A DNA stretch of 64,000 bases. Origin: Aestuariibaculum sediminum. Its GTDB lineage: Bacteria > Bacteroidota > Bacteroidia > Flavobacteriales > Flavobacteriaceae. Location: positions 248,001 through 312,000 of the forward strand of contig NZ_JACVXB010000001.1 in assembly GCF_014596945.1 (NCBI RefSeq), read 5' to 3'. Below the pieces are notes generated by a model. It was not told the origin of the DNA and made no database searches. It worked only from the letters and a program-made list of their open reading frames with translations. Of this stretch, positions 55,906 to 64,000 are shown piece after piece. The translations under genes and the position numbers were made by a program. How positions within the stretch are numbered: position 1 is the stretch's first letter; each line of letters starts with the position of its first letter.

Positions 55906-56136
55906 TTAAAGGGGTTTTAAACTTTCAACCCTGTAGTATACTAAATCTTCATCATGATCTTCGAATTCCTCAACGAAAGTAATCCTAAATTCCTGATCTA
56001 TAAAACTCTTGTCGTTTTTTAAATCGTATTGTTTTAGCACTCTTGGATGAACCTCTTCAAACACTAATTCTTCTCCATTTTCAAACCAAAAAGTAAACAA
56101 TCCCTTTTTGTATGACTTAAAAACAGCTGTTCTCAT
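55906..56136 (-). CDS. Small conserved-looking hypothetical protein
   Basis: A 76-residue protein rich in Glu, Phe and Tyr (TFWFENGEELVFEEVHP, FVEEFEDHDEDLVYYRVESL). It has no signal peptide, membrane segment or motif that I recognise. It follows the acidic-tail protein by 16 bases and ends before the terminator in the GT-C gene. Operon context and protein-like composition support it as a real gene. Confidence 0.68.
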   Translation of the reverse strand: MRTAVFKSYKKGLFTFWFENGEELVFEEVHPRVLKQYDLKNDKSFIDQEFRITFVEEFEDHDEDLVYYRVESLKPL

Positions 56137-56152
56137 TGTTTATTTGGTAATT

Positions 56153-56491
56153 TTAATCGTTATCATCGTCGTCGTCAGCAGCTGCATCATCGTCTGAAGT
56201 GTCATCATCTTCATCTGAATCCTCAACTTTTACGCTTTCGAAATCTACTTCGGTATCGTTGTCATCATTATCATCATCACCAAAGTCTTCCATTGCCTGT
56301 ACAAGTCGTTTTCCAACTTTTACTAAATAAATAGTATCGTCGGTACGCACCTCAACTGCCTCGATAATTTCATTTTGAGCATTTCTAAATGAAATTACAT
56401 CGGAGTCATCATATCCGTCAGGAAACTTTTCTACCAAGAGATTCAAGATATCCTGATTCAACTTTTTGTAATCTACAATTTTACGTAACAT
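56153..56491 (-). CDS. Small protein with acidic Asp/Glu tail
   Basis: A 112-residue protein. The first 70 residues look folded (LRKIVDYKKLNQDILNLLVEKFPDGYDD, VRTDDTIYLVKVG). The last 40 are almost only Asp, Glu, Ser and Ala, encoded by GAT/GAC repeats. It resembles small flavobacterial proteins of unknown role. The tail could bind metal or basic partners such as RNA-binding proteins, which is speculation. It lies 23 bases after the deoxyhypusine-synthase-like gene. Confidence 0.75.
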   Translation of the reverse strand: MLRKIVDYKKLNQDILNLLVEKFPDGYDDSDVISFRNAQNEIIEAVEVRTDDTIYLVKVGKRLVQAMEDFGDDDNDDNDTEVDFESVKVEDSDEDDDTSDDDAAADDDDDND

Positions 56492-56514
56492 TTTAATTTT
56501 TTGAGTTGGTTATT

Positions 56515-57489
56515 TTATTGATCTAACAAATATGCAAAAATTAATGGTGCAACAATAGTCGCATCACTTTCAATTATAAATTTTGGGGTATCGATGTCTA
56601 ATTTACCCCAAGTTATTTTTTCATTTGGTACTGCTCCTGAATAAGATCCGTAACTTGTCGTTGAATCACTAATCTGGCAAAAATAACTCCAGAATGGTGT
56701 ATCGGTGCGTTCCATATCTTGGTATAACATCGGTACAACACAAATTGGGAAATCACCAGCTATACCACCGCCTATTTGAAAAAATCCTATTCCATTTTCA
56801 GAATTATCAGTATACCAATCGGCTAAAAAAGTCATATACTCAATTCCGGACTTCATTGTGCTAGCTTTTAATTCACCTTTAAGCACATAACTAGCAAAAA
56901 TATTTCCCATAGTACTGTCTTCCCAACCTGGGCAAACAATAGGCAAATTCTTTTCGGCTGCCGCATACATCCATGAATCTTTTAAATCGATTTCATAATA
57001 TTCTTCCAGAACACCAGACAATAACATTTTGTACATATACTCATGAGGTAAATAACGCTCACCTTTATCGTCGGCATCTTTCCAAATTTTATATATGTGT
57101 TTTTGTAGTCTTCGAAAAGCTTCTTCCTCTGGAATACAGGTATCGGTTACTCGGTTTAAGCCTTTTTCCAATAAATCCCATTCTTCTTTTGGGGTTAAAT
57201 CGCGATAGTTTGGCACACGGTTATAATGCGAATGCGCTACCAAATTCATGATATCTTCCTCTAAATTCGCTCCTGTACAAGAGATAATTTGCACTTTATC
57301 CTGTCGAATCATTTCGGCAAAACTTTTGCCTAGTTCGGCAGTACTCATCGCTCCAGCTAACGAGACTAACATTTTAGCCCCCGATTCTAATTGGGCTTCA
57401 TACCCTTTTGCTGCATCTACTAATGCCGCAGCATTAAAATGCAAATAATGTTTTTCTATAAATTGAGAAATTGGTCCTTTAGTACTCAT
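56515..57489 (-). CDS. Deoxyhypusine-synthase-like protein
   Basis: A 324-residue NAD-dependent enzyme of the deoxyhypusine synthase fold. The catalytic Lys is retained at about 296 in TWGKLD, and the NAD region is visible in LVSLAGAMSTAELGK and GGGIAGDFPIC. Bacteria lack eIF5A, so relatives act on polyamines instead, for example forming homospermidine-like products. It follows an arginine decarboxylase gene by 178 bases, which supports a polyamine role. No agmatinase gene lies between them, although I would expect one in related clusters. Confidence 0.86.
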   Translation of the reverse strand: MSTKGPISQFIEKHYLHFNAAALVDAAKGYEAQLESGAKMLVSLAGAMSTAELGKSFAEMIRQDKVQIISCTGANLEEDIMNLVAHSHYNRVPNYRDLTPKEEWDLLEKGLNRVTDTCIPEEEAFRRLQKHIYKIWKDADDKGERYLPHEYMYKMLLSGVLEEYYEIDLKDSWMYAAAEKNLPIVCPGWEDSTMGNIFASYVLKGELKASTMKSGIEYMTFLADWYTDNSENGIGFFQIGGGIAGDFPICVVPMLYQDMERTDTPFWSYFCQISDSTTSYGSYSGAVPNEKITWGKLDIDTPKFIIESDATIVAPLIFAYLLDQ

Positions 57490-57667
57490 TTCGTGATTTT
57501 TAATATTTTTTTGTTAAGATTATTTTTTTAATTACTTAATAATCTTCACCTATAAATTTATAACTTAACCTTTTATAATACAATGCTTACTTCAATATTT
57601 AAGAAATTTGTAATCATTCTAAAACATTAATTAATAACAATATACAATCTAAAAACAGTTTCCAATT

Positions 57668-59065
57668 TTAATTTTGGTAACCTAAAATTTTGAGTAAGTC
57701 TTCACTTTTTTGTTGTTCACTAAATAATGATGTTGTGATATTCCCTTCATCATCTTTATCAATTAGCACATGTTTTGGCGAAGGTATTAAACAGTGTTGT
57801 AAGCCTCCAAAACCTCCAATGGTTTCTTGATAAGCCCCCGTATTAAAGAAGCCCAAATATAGAGGTTTCTCCTTATTATATTTTGGTAAATAAATTGCAT
57901 TCATATGCTGCTCACTGTTATAATAATCGTCGCTGTCGCAGGTTAATCCTCCAAGTAACACACGCTCGTAAGTATCATTCCATCTATTAATTGGCAATAA
58001 TATAAATCGTTTATTAATTGCCCAAGTATCTGGAAGCGTAGTTATAAACGATGAATTAATCATATTCCACTTCTCGCGATCGTTTTGCTGCTTTTGGTAT
58101 AAGACTTCGTAAATAGCTCCACCACTTTCACCAACAGTAAAACTTCCGAATTCTGTAAAAATATTTGGCACCGGTACTTCCTCCTCTTCACATGCTAGTT
58201 TAATCTGATTAATAATTTCATCAACCATATACTCGTAATCGAATTCGAAAGCGAGTGAGTTTTTTATAGGAAATCCTCCTCCTATATTTAAACTGTCTAA
58301 TGATGGACATATCTTTCTCAGACTGGTATAAACCTTTAAACACTTTTGCAACTCATTCCAATAATAGGCATTGTCGCGAATACCTGTATTGATAAAGAAG
58401 TGCAACATTTTAAGTTTTACCTTTTTATTATTTTGAATTTGATTTTTATAGAAAGGCACTATGTTTTTATAGCCTATTCCCAATCTTGAGGTATAAAATT
58501 CAAATTTTGGCTCTTCTTCAGAGGCTATCCGGATTCCTACATTAAATTTACCTTCTATTTCCTGCGACAGTAAGTCGATTTCTTCATAGTTATCAATAAT
58601 AGGAATCGCATTCTTATGTCCGTTGTTAATAAGTCTAGCAATATTGGTTACGTATTGCGCACGCTTAAACCCGTTACTTATAACAAAAGTTTCGTCGGTA
58701 ATTTTGCCTTCTTTTTTAAGGTTTTCAACAATATCGATATCGAAAGCCGAAGAGGTTTCAATATGAATATCATTTTTTAAAGCCTCGTTTAGTACATGCT
58801 TAAAATGCGAACTTTTAGTACAATAGCAATAATGATATTTTCCTTTGTATTTATTGTTCTTTATAGCTTTAGCAAACCATCCCTTAGCCTTATTAATATT
58901 ATTGGATATCTGAGGCAAATAGGTAAACTTTAACGGAGCACCGTAGGTTTCTACTAGTCCCATTAAATCAATATCGTGAAACTGTAATTGTTTTTCCTCC
59001 AGTTTGAATTCTTCTTGTGGAAAATCAAACGTTTGATTAATTAAATCGATGTATTTGGTGTTCAT
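57668..59065 (-). CDS. speA: Arginine decarboxylase, short flavobacterial type
   Basis: A 465-residue fold-type III PLP decarboxylase giving agmatine from arginine. PLP Lys is about 84 in CTKSSHF, GGGFPIKNSLAF carries the phosphate-binding Gly, and GLTCDSDDYY bears the active-site Cys/Asp near the C-terminus. It is about 170 residues shorter than the long biosynthetic SpeA type, so the substrate is inferred from family likeness. It has a long upstream gap of 476 bases and begins a polyamine-linked group. Confidence 0.85.
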   Translation of the reverse strand: MNTKYIDLINQTFDFPQEEFKLEEKQLQFHDIDLMGLVETYGAPLKFTYLPQISNNINKAKGWFAKAIKNNKYKGKYHYCYCTKSSHFKHVLNEALKNDIHIETSSAFDIDIVENLKKEGKITDETFVISNGFKRAQYVTNIARLINNGHKNAIPIIDNYEEIDLLSQEIEGKFNVGIRIASEEEPKFEFYTSRLGIGYKNIVPFYKNQIQNNKKVKLKMLHFFINTGIRDNAYYWNELQKCLKVYTSLRKICPSLDSLNIGGGFPIKNSLAFEFDYEYMVDEIINQIKLACEEEEVPVPNIFTEFGSFTVGESGGAIYEVLYQKQQNDREKWNMINSSFITTLPDTWAINKRFILLPINRWNDTYERVLLGGLTCDSDDYYNSEQHMNAIYLPKYNKEKPLYLGFFNTGAYQETIGGFGGLQHCLIPSPKHVLIDKDDEGNITTSLFSEQQKSEDLLKILGYQN

Positions 59066-59137
59066 TATTTTATTTTAAATATTAAAAATGTGAATTAAAA
59101 AATAATTCAATATTACGTAAATATCAAATAAAATAAA

Positions 59138-59290
59138 TCAAACCTGTAGTTGAGGATGGGTCGTAGGAATAAAGCCAAACAAATGTTGACTTAAAAAAAT
59201 ATAAGAAGCGGAAGCTAGCTCTAAAATTCGGTTACTTAATCTATAAGCTGCTCTTGAAAATGACTCCCTATTGTTCAAAAGCCCGAACAT
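59138..59290 (-). CDS. Possible 50-residue small ORF upstream of speA
   Basis: An ATG at 59290 opens 50 codons to a TGA at 59138, with a mixed composition (MFGLLNNRESFSRAAYRLSN...). I recognise no family. Bases before it include TACCTTTA, one mismatch from a -7 element, at about 59321-59314. It could encode a leader or small protein, or be chance. Confidence 0.25.
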   Translation of the reverse strand: MFGLLNNRESFSRAAYRLSNRILELASASYIFLSQHLFGFIPTTHPQLQV

Positions 59291-59479
59291 AAAAACAGAT
59301 TTCAATTGTTCAGCTAATTAAAGGTACAAATGAAATATAAAAAATTGAATTTCGGTGGCTTTTGAATATTTTTTTTAAATATTTTTTTATCCCATAAACA
59401 CAGGGGTTTCCCTTGTTATCTTTACTTGCAATTCGTAGAATTTTGTAATATTTGATAAAATGCATCTCAATTTTAAACA

Positions 59480-59508
59480 AAAAAAAGTCGAAAATCATGA
59501 TTTTCGAC
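59480..59508 (-). terminator. Terminator after rluB-like gene
   Basis: A perfect 22-base palindrome (59487-59508, arms GTCGAAAATC/GATTTTCGAC) is followed on the minus strand by seven T. It lies 34-62 bases after the stop. Confidence 0.8.
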
Positions 59509-59541
59509 CTCTTTAATCTTATTTCCCTAACAATGAAACAA

Positions 59542-60417
59542 TTACAACATTTTCAAGCCATTAAGCTCCTGCTCGGTTAAATGTTTCCAATGTCCTCTAG
59601 GTATATCTTTTTTAGTAAGATGAGCAATCGCCACACAATCTACACTTACTATATCGTAGTTTAAATGCTCAAAAATGGTTCGTATAATGGTATTTCCGGT
59701 GTTTTTAATTTTTAAACCAATCTCCTTTTTAGAAGCTCCGTCGATATAACTTATCTCCTCTACAGAAATTAACTTATCATCAATTTTAAACCCAGTTTGA
59801 ATCTTTTTTAGATCTTCTAATTTTAGATTTTTACTTAATTCAATGTGAAATAAACGTGGCACCCCATTTTTAGAATTGGTAAACTTATTTACAATGGCTT
59901 CATCATTGGTAAACAGTAACAATCCTTTAGAGTTTCTTCCTAAGCGTCCAACTGGTTTTATTCTTGAATTTGTTGCATTTGCAACCAAATCCATTACTGT
60001 TCGTCCTTTGCCTTCGCTCGTAGTCGTAGCAAACCCTTTCGGCTTATTCAGTAAAACATACGCTTTTTTCTCTGGGTTGATGCGACTTCCATCGTAACGA
60101 ACCTCGTCGCCTATTTTAACTTTATATCCCATTTCCGTAACCACTTTTCCATTAACGGTTACTAATCCAGTAGCAATATGAACATCGGCTTCACGGCGTG
60201 AACACATCCCCGAATTGGCTACATATTTATTTAAACGAATTTCATCTGAATTCGATTTTGACTGATTTGAGCTTGATGTTTTTACAGGCGCATTTCCTCT
60301 TGCAAAGCTTTTCGTATTATCATTTCCTGAAGTACGGCTAAAGTTTTTTTTGGCACCGCTTCGCTGTCCTCTACCCGATGGCTTTCCTTTTCTATTTGTC
60401 CCTTGATGTCTGCTCAT
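59542..60417 (-). CDS. RsuA/RluB-family pseudouridine synthase homologue lacking catalytic Asp
   Basis: A 291-residue protein. Residues 1-58 are a basic Ser/Gly/Asn/Lys-rich tail, an S4 RNA-binding domain spans about 60-105 (RLNKYVANSGMCSRREAD), and a synthase domain follows. The family motif normally reads GRLD, with Asp as nucleophile. Here it is GRLGRNSKGLLLFTND, and the Gly codon (GGA, residue about 160, bases 59938-59940) stands where the Asp should be. RNA binding is likely; catalysis is doubtful unless another Asp substitutes. It ends the mevalonate run, 41 bases after ubiA, and has a TATCTTTG match at 60442-60435. Confidence 0.85.
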   Translation of the reverse strand: MSRHQGTNRKGKPSGRGQRSGAKKNFSRTSGNDNTKSFARGNAPVKTSSSNQSKSNSDEIRLNKYVANSGMCSRREADVHIATGLVTVNGKVVTEMGYKVKIGDEVRYDGSRINPEKKAYVLLNKPKGFATTTSEGKGRTVMDLVANATNSRIKPVGRLGRNSKGLLLFTNDEAIVNKFTNSKNGVPRLFHIELSKNLKLEDLKKIQTGFKIDDKLISVEEISYIDGASKKEIGLKIKNTGNTIIRTIFEHLNYDIVSVDCVAIAHLTKKDIPRGHWKHLTEQELNGLKML

Positions 60418-60458
60418 GCGTTATTATTTTTATGCAAAGATAATCTATAATTTGTTGC

Positions 60459-61373
60459 TTAGCGAATTAAAGTAATTTTATTCAAAACCAATGAAATATC
60501 AATTAATGGAATGCTAAAAACCCCAGCCAAAATTATCAATTTTAGAATATTATGAAGAATTAGATACTGCGGTTTTGTATTCGATCTCCACAATAAAAAC
60601 TGAAAAATAACAAGTAATAACACGCTGGCATAAAAGAAGTAACTCATTTTACCTACGTGAAATTTATATATCAATAAAAATGCAGGAAACAAAGTTAAAA
60701 TTCCTAAAATAGTTAACATAACTTTCGATGCCTGTTCACCATAAACTATGGGGATAGTTTGATAATTTTGCGCCATATCACCCGTAATATTTTCTAAATC
60801 TTTGGTAAGCTCGCGCATGGAAATCATTAAAAACAAAAACATAGCATGTACAAAAATTACAGGCTCAAAGTTTTTATAGTAAATAAATATGATAAAAAAC
60901 GGTGTGATAGTCAGTATCGCGGAGGTTAAATTACCAACGAAAGGCATTTTCTTTAATTTATGCGAATAAAACCAAATCGCAAAAATGTATAATGAAAAGA
61001 ATACTACAGCGCGAAACGACACATAACTCGCAATAACCACCGAGAGAAAATTAAGCACAAAATATAATAACAATTTAGTATTCTGACTCACCAAACGATC
61101 GAGCATGGACTTATGTGGCCTATTGATTAAATCTTTTTCAGAATCGTAAAAACTATTGATTATATAGCCTGCTGCAATAGTTATCGCGGAAGCCATAACC
61201 AACATAAACAAATTAACATCAAATATAACCGCTTTTAAAGGTAAATGGTATCCTAAAATAAAAATAGAAGCCAAATATTGGGCGATGACTAAAATAAGAA
61301 TATTGTAACCTCGAACTACAGAAAACATACTAAAAAACTTCAATAATATATGTTTCTGTCGTCTGTTAAGCAT
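60459..61373 (-). CDS. UbiA-family prenyltransferase (GGGP synthase-like)
   Basis: A 304-residue polytopic enzyme with eight or so hydrophobic segments. The first Asp-rich motif is NSFYDSEKDLINRP (about 65-78), and the second is RELTKDLENITGD (about 185-197). Flavobacterial copies are annotated as geranylgeranylglycerol-phosphate geranylgeranyltransferase, but the acceptor is not readable here; a quinone or other ring acceptor is possible. It follows the mevalonate kinase gene by 48 bases, so isoprenoid precursors and their use are linked. Confidence 0.85.
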   Translation of the reverse strand: MLNRRQKHILLKFFSMFSVVRGYNILILVIAQYLASIFILGYHLPLKAVIFDVNLFMLVMASAITIAAGYIINSFYDSEKDLINRPHKSMLDRLVSQNTKLLLYFVLNFLSVVIASYVSFRAVVFFSLYIFAIWFYSHKLKKMPFVGNLTSAILTITPFFIIFIYYKNFEPVIFVHAMFLFLMISMRELTKDLENITGDMAQNYQTIPIVYGEQASKVMLTILGILTLFPAFLLIYKFHVGKMSYFFYASVLLLVIFQFLLWRSNTKPQYLILHNILKLIILAGVFSIPLIDISLVLNKITLIR

Positions 61374-61421
61374 ATAGTAAAATGGTTATTAGATTCTGAA
61401 AATGTTCAGAATGACAGAATA

Positions 61422-62351
61422 CTAGAAGTTATATACTACTTCTAATTTATATTCAGCTAAAGCTTGTTTTGCTTTGTCTATATCTTCGGTAAACCCTAAA
61501 ATATATCCTCCGCCACCAGAGCCACAAAGTTTTAAATAATAATCGTTAGTCTCCAAACCTTTTTTCCATAGCTCATGAAATTGCTTAGGTATCATAGGTT
61601 TAAAGTGACTTAAAACAACTTTAGACAGCTGTTTTGTATTTTTAAACAAAGACTTAACATCGCCTTTTAAAAAGTCTTCAACGCAAGCATCGGTGTGTTT
61701 TATAAACTGGTCCTTTAGCATACTACGGAAGCCTTCCTGCTTCATGTTTTCCATAAAAATACTTACCATTGGTGCTGTTTCTCCAACAATACCACTATCT
61801 ATTAAAAATACAGCTCCTTTTCCATCGGGTTTTTGAGACGGAATTCCTGTCGCTTCGATATTATCCTTAGAGTTTATAAGAATTGGAATGCTTAGATAAC
61901 TATTTAACGGGTCTAATCCTGAAGATTTTCCGTGGAAAAACGATTCCATTTCAGAGAAAATTGCTTTTAACTGTAATAGCTTTTCACGTGTTAAATTTTC
62001 TAAAACCGTAATTTTATCTTTAGCGTAGTTATAATAAATAGCAGCCACTAAAGCTCCACTACTTCCTACACCATACCCTTGCGGGATTGAAGAATCGAAA
62101 TACATACCCTCCGAAACATCTTTCTTCAACAAAGCAATATCAAACCTTACTAGATCAGGAGAAATAGTTTCTAAATGGTCGGCAAAACGCTTTAAACTTT
62201 TATTGGATTCGACGGCCTCTTTAGTTGGGTTATCAGAGACTTTAAGGGCTCCGTTATAAAAATTATAAGGTATAGATAAACCTTTAGAGTCTTTGATGAT
62301 TCCGTACTCACCAAAAAGTAAAATTTTCGAGTAAAAAAGAGGTCCTTTCAT
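61422..62351 (-). CDS. mvk: Mevalonate kinase (GHMP family)
   Basis: A 309-residue GHMP kinase. The start FYSKILLFGEYGIIKDSKGL, the ATP motif PQGYGVGSSGALVAAI (about 90-105) and CGSGGGGYILG near the end are complete. It should phosphorylate mevalonate, given that the neighbouring gene encodes the diphosphate decarboxylase; phosphomevalonate kinase remains possible. It lies 61 bases after that gene, with a TATATTTG match at 62405-62398. Confidence 0.86.
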   Translation of the reverse strand: MKGPLFYSKILLFGEYGIIKDSKGLSIPYNFYNGALKVSDNPTKEAVESNKSLKRFADHLETISPDLVRFDIALLKKDVSEGMYFDSSIPQGYGVGSSGALVAAIYYNYAKDKITVLENLTREKLLQLKAIFSEMESFFHGKSSGLDPLNSYLSIPILINSKDNIEATGIPSQKPDGKGAVFLIDSGIVGETAPMVSIFMENMKQEGFRSMLKDQFIKHTDACVEDFLKGDVKSLFKNTKQLSKVVLSHFKPMIPKQFHELWKKGLETNDYYLKLCGSGGGGYILGFTEDIDKAKQALAEYKLEVVYNF

Positions 62352-62412
62352 AATTAAACCAAAATTTAACTTAGCACCAATAACTAAGTTCCAGTGCCAA
62401 ATATACGTAATA

Positions 62413-63498
62413 TTATTCTATTTGATTGGCACCAAAACCAATCTGGTCGCAAATATATTGCTCGTTTTGGCAATAGCCAACTAACTCGCTTTTAATAAAT
62501 TCCATGATTTGCTCTGATTCCTGCTTAGGATATAATACATGCACATTGGCTCCAGCATCTAAAGTAAAACCAATATGTAAACCTGTAGCTTCTCTAAATG
62601 CCCATATTTTATTAATAATTTCCAAGGTATTAGGTTTCATTAAAATAAAATAAGGCATGCTAGTCATCATCATAGCATGAAGTGTTAGAGCTTCGCTTTC
62701 AATGATTTCTATAAACTTATCTAAATCGCCAGACTCTAAAATCGCTTTTAATTTCTCGAGGTTTTCATGCGCCTGAGCAAATCGATTTTGGGCATAAGGA
62801 TGCCCATACATTAAATTATGTCCAACGGTACTACTTACTTGTTTTTCGCCTTTATCGACTAGTAAAATAGTATCTTGATACTCTTTAAAATTTTCATGAA
62901 CGCCGTACGGATATTTTACACCAAATAAATCGCTACTACCTTCAACAATATTATTTTTTCCCCAAACAATTAAATCGCCTTCAATACTTCGGCAGGCACT
63001 ACCAGAACCTAAACGGGCTAAAAACGACGCTTTTTGATTGAAATATTCATCTGAAAATTTTTCTGAATTCAACTGTTTTTCAATACTCATTAAACACAGC
63101 GCCAAGGCACTCATACCACTTGCCGAAGAGGCAATACCTGAACTGTGCGGAAATGTATTTTGGGTTTCTACAACAAATTTATAATCTTTCAAAAAAGACA
63201 AATACTGCTCAACACGATTGAAAAAGGTTTCAATTTTTGGTTTAAAATCGTCCTTCTTTTCACCATCTAAATACACTTCAAAATCAAATTCATTTGAGTT
63301 ATCTTTTTTTGTGTAGGTTAAAGTTGTAATGGTTTTACAGTTGTTTAACGTAAAACTTATCGACGGATTCTCAGGAATTTGATGTTCCTTTTTACCCCAG
63401 TATTTTACCAAGGCAATATTACTTGGTGACTCCCAAGTTACTTTACCTTGTTCGACAGATTTCGTGTATGGCTGCGGAATAAATTGTGCTTCGGTCAT
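62413..63498 (-). CDS. mvaD: Diphosphomevalonate decarboxylase
   Basis: A 361-residue GHMP-family enzyme making isopentenyl diphosphate. It has SPSNIALVKYWGKK (about 20-33), the ATP loop PHSSGIASSASGMSALAL, ARLGSGSACRSIEGDLIVWG and the catalytic Asp in LDAGANVHVL. The mevalonate route rather than the DOXP route is a mark of many Flavobacteriaceae. It lies three bases after the DUF1697 gene and starts the isoprenoid genes. A TATCTTTG match lies at 63524-63517 in the upstream gene. Confidence 0.92.
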   Translation of the reverse strand: MTEAQFIPQPYTKSVEQGKVTWESPSNIALVKYWGKKEHQIPENPSISFTLNNCKTITTLTYTKKDNSNEFDFEVYLDGEKKDDFKPKIETFFNRVEQYLSFLKDYKFVVETQNTFPHSSGIASSASGMSALALCLMSIEKQLNSEKFSDEYFNQKASFLARLGSGSACRSIEGDLIVWGKNNIVEGSSDLFGVKYPYGVHENFKEYQDTILLVDKGEKQVSSTVGHNLMYGHPYAQNRFAQAHENLEKLKAILESGDLDKFIEIIESEALTLHAMMMTSMPYFILMKPNTLEIINKIWAFREATGLHIGFTLDAGANVHVLYPKQESEQIMEFIKSELVGYCQNEQYICDQIGFGANQIE

Positions 63499-63501
63499 GT
63501 C

Positions 63502-64000
63502 TTAATATTCTGCCGACAAAGATAATAACTTTAGCATAGTATTGTAATTTCTTGCTGTTGCAATTACCTTTAATTTACGTTCAAAAAAATTATTGTTAAA
63601 CTTTGTTTTTCCGTAGCCATTAACACCATAAAAATAAATGCAATTTTGATTTATAATGAATTGTTCTTCGGAAGTACTGAACAATTGAACCTCCTTAATC
63701 AGCTCTTTATTTGGTTCACTAAACAGCATCATAAAATAGCTTTTCATTTTGTTTTCCTCGGAAAACGGACAGGTTTCAAAAATGAGTTTTAAATCTTTTG
63801 GTGTTATTATCAAAACCGAAACTTCGAAACCAAATTGATTAAAAATGGCTTTTGATATGTTTTCTGCAATAACTTTTTCATTGTGTAAAAGGGTTTTAAA
63901 CACCACATTTCCACTCTGAATATAGGTTTTCACATTTACGAAACCTGCATCAGTTAATACGGTTCTTAACTCAGCCATTAGGATTTTGTTCTGGCCGCTA
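63502..64000 (-). CDS. DUF1697 protein, 5' end outside window
   Basis: The frame continues past the apparent ATG at 63978 to the window edge: codons 64000-63979 read SGQNKIL before MAELRT. DUF1697 proteins begin with a segment ending GxNKI, so the true start lies beyond the edge and the gene is not truncated by mutation. The visible 165 residues include YIQSGNVVF and TPKDL, and the end RNYNTMLKLLSL. The function of DUF1697 is not established. Its stop is three bases from the mvaD start. Confidence 0.85.
   Translation of the reverse strand, partial: SGQNKILMAELRTVLTDAGFVNVKTYIQSGNVVFKTLLHNEKVIAENISKAIFNQFGFEVSVLIITPKDLKLIFETCPFSEENKMKSYFMMLFSEPNKELIKEVQLFSTSEEQFIINQNCIYFYGVNGYGKTKFNNNFFERKLKVIATARNYNTMLKLLSLSAEY

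Larger units (their letters stand above)
59066..59541. other. Intergenic region upstream of speA
   Basis: This 476-base gap holds the rluB terminator (59480-59508) and a possible 50-codon ORF (59138-59290, minus). The rest is very AT-rich and I see no tRNA, riboswitch core or other structured RNA in it. The promoter of speA should lie here but no exact TAnnTTTG element with a partner is evident near 59066-59100. Confidence 0.5.

Noticed and set aside
59310-59498. 62-codon minus-strand ORF in the speA upstream gap
   Set aside because: It begins inside the rluB terminator palindrome and is made of AT-rich Phe/Lys/Ile codons.
59487-59508. Perfect 22-base palindrome as a possible operator
   Set aside because: A T run follows it on the minus strand just past the rluB-like stop, so a terminator explains it.
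63502-63978. DUF1697 gene as N-terminally truncated
   Set aside because: The frame stays open to the window edge and encodes the expected SGQNKI segment, so the missing part is just outside the window.

Overview
The window is a contiguous piece of a chromosome from Bacteroidota, almost certainly Flavobacteriaceae and probably marine. It is AT-rich. It carries the type IX secretion and gliding genes porU, porV and gldJ, and the mevalonate pathway genes typical of flavobacteria. Many genes are preceded by the Bacteroidota-type -7 element TAnnTTTG. I cannot name the genus. I see no transposase, integrase, phage gene or CRISPR array. The window looks like ordinary backbone with one accessory-looking block at about 35-56 kb.

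Layout. 0-3.5 kb: the start of a secreted repeat protein (cut by the left edge), then a nuclease and a PafA-type phosphatase lipoprotein. 3.6-8.9 kb: MlaE/MlaF lipid transporter pair, a Crp-like regulator, an SRPBCC protein, a DUF389 membrane protein and GDP-mannose pyrophosphorylase. 9.0-13.1 kb: SprT-like protein, HAD hydrolase, SDR, then a fused DUF4242/cyclase-like/AraC regulator followed by two small DUF4242 proteins. 13.1-25.1 kb: pdhA-pdhC, cdd, porU-porV, divergent gldJ, murF. 25.2-33.8 kb: PAS-LuxR regulator, two identical tRNA-Val genes, exbB-exbD-tonB-folC, and anmK, an amino-acid dehydrogenase and nhaD. 33.9-35.0 kb: acyl-CoA dehydrogenase.

35.2-42.8 kb is an arsenosugar-type cluster: AhpD-like protein, radical SAM ArsS, TIGR04282 glycosyltransferase, purine nucleoside phosphorylase, arsenite methyltransferase ArsM, and TIGR04283 glycosyltransferase. 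Lipid-type oxygenases (Mpo1-like and fatty acid hydroxylase families) and a DUF547 protein are interleaved. The logic is methylation of arsenic, transfer of a deoxyadenosyl group, removal of adenine and glycosylation. 42.9-56 kb continues with a carboxypeptidase-regulatory-domain protein, a phosphoesterase, a GH113-like lipoprotein, an FAD oxidoreductase overlapping a polytopic 4Fe-4S protein, two GT2 enzymes (one strikingly like plant CslA mannan synthases), a GH63-type glycosidase and a GT-C mannosyltransferase. This suggests a second, mannose-type glycan theme.

56-64 kb: two small acidic proteins, a deoxyhypusine-synthase-like protein, an arginine decarboxylase, a pseudouridine-synthase homologue that appears to lack its catalytic Asp, and the mevalonate operon (mevalonate diphosphate decarboxylase, mevalonate kinase, UbiA prenyltransferase). 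A DUF1697 gene is cut by the right edge. The best candidates for something new are the DUF4242 self-similar regulatory circuit, the extended arsenosugar/redox/lipid cluster, the CslA-like mannan locus and the Asp-less RluB homologue.
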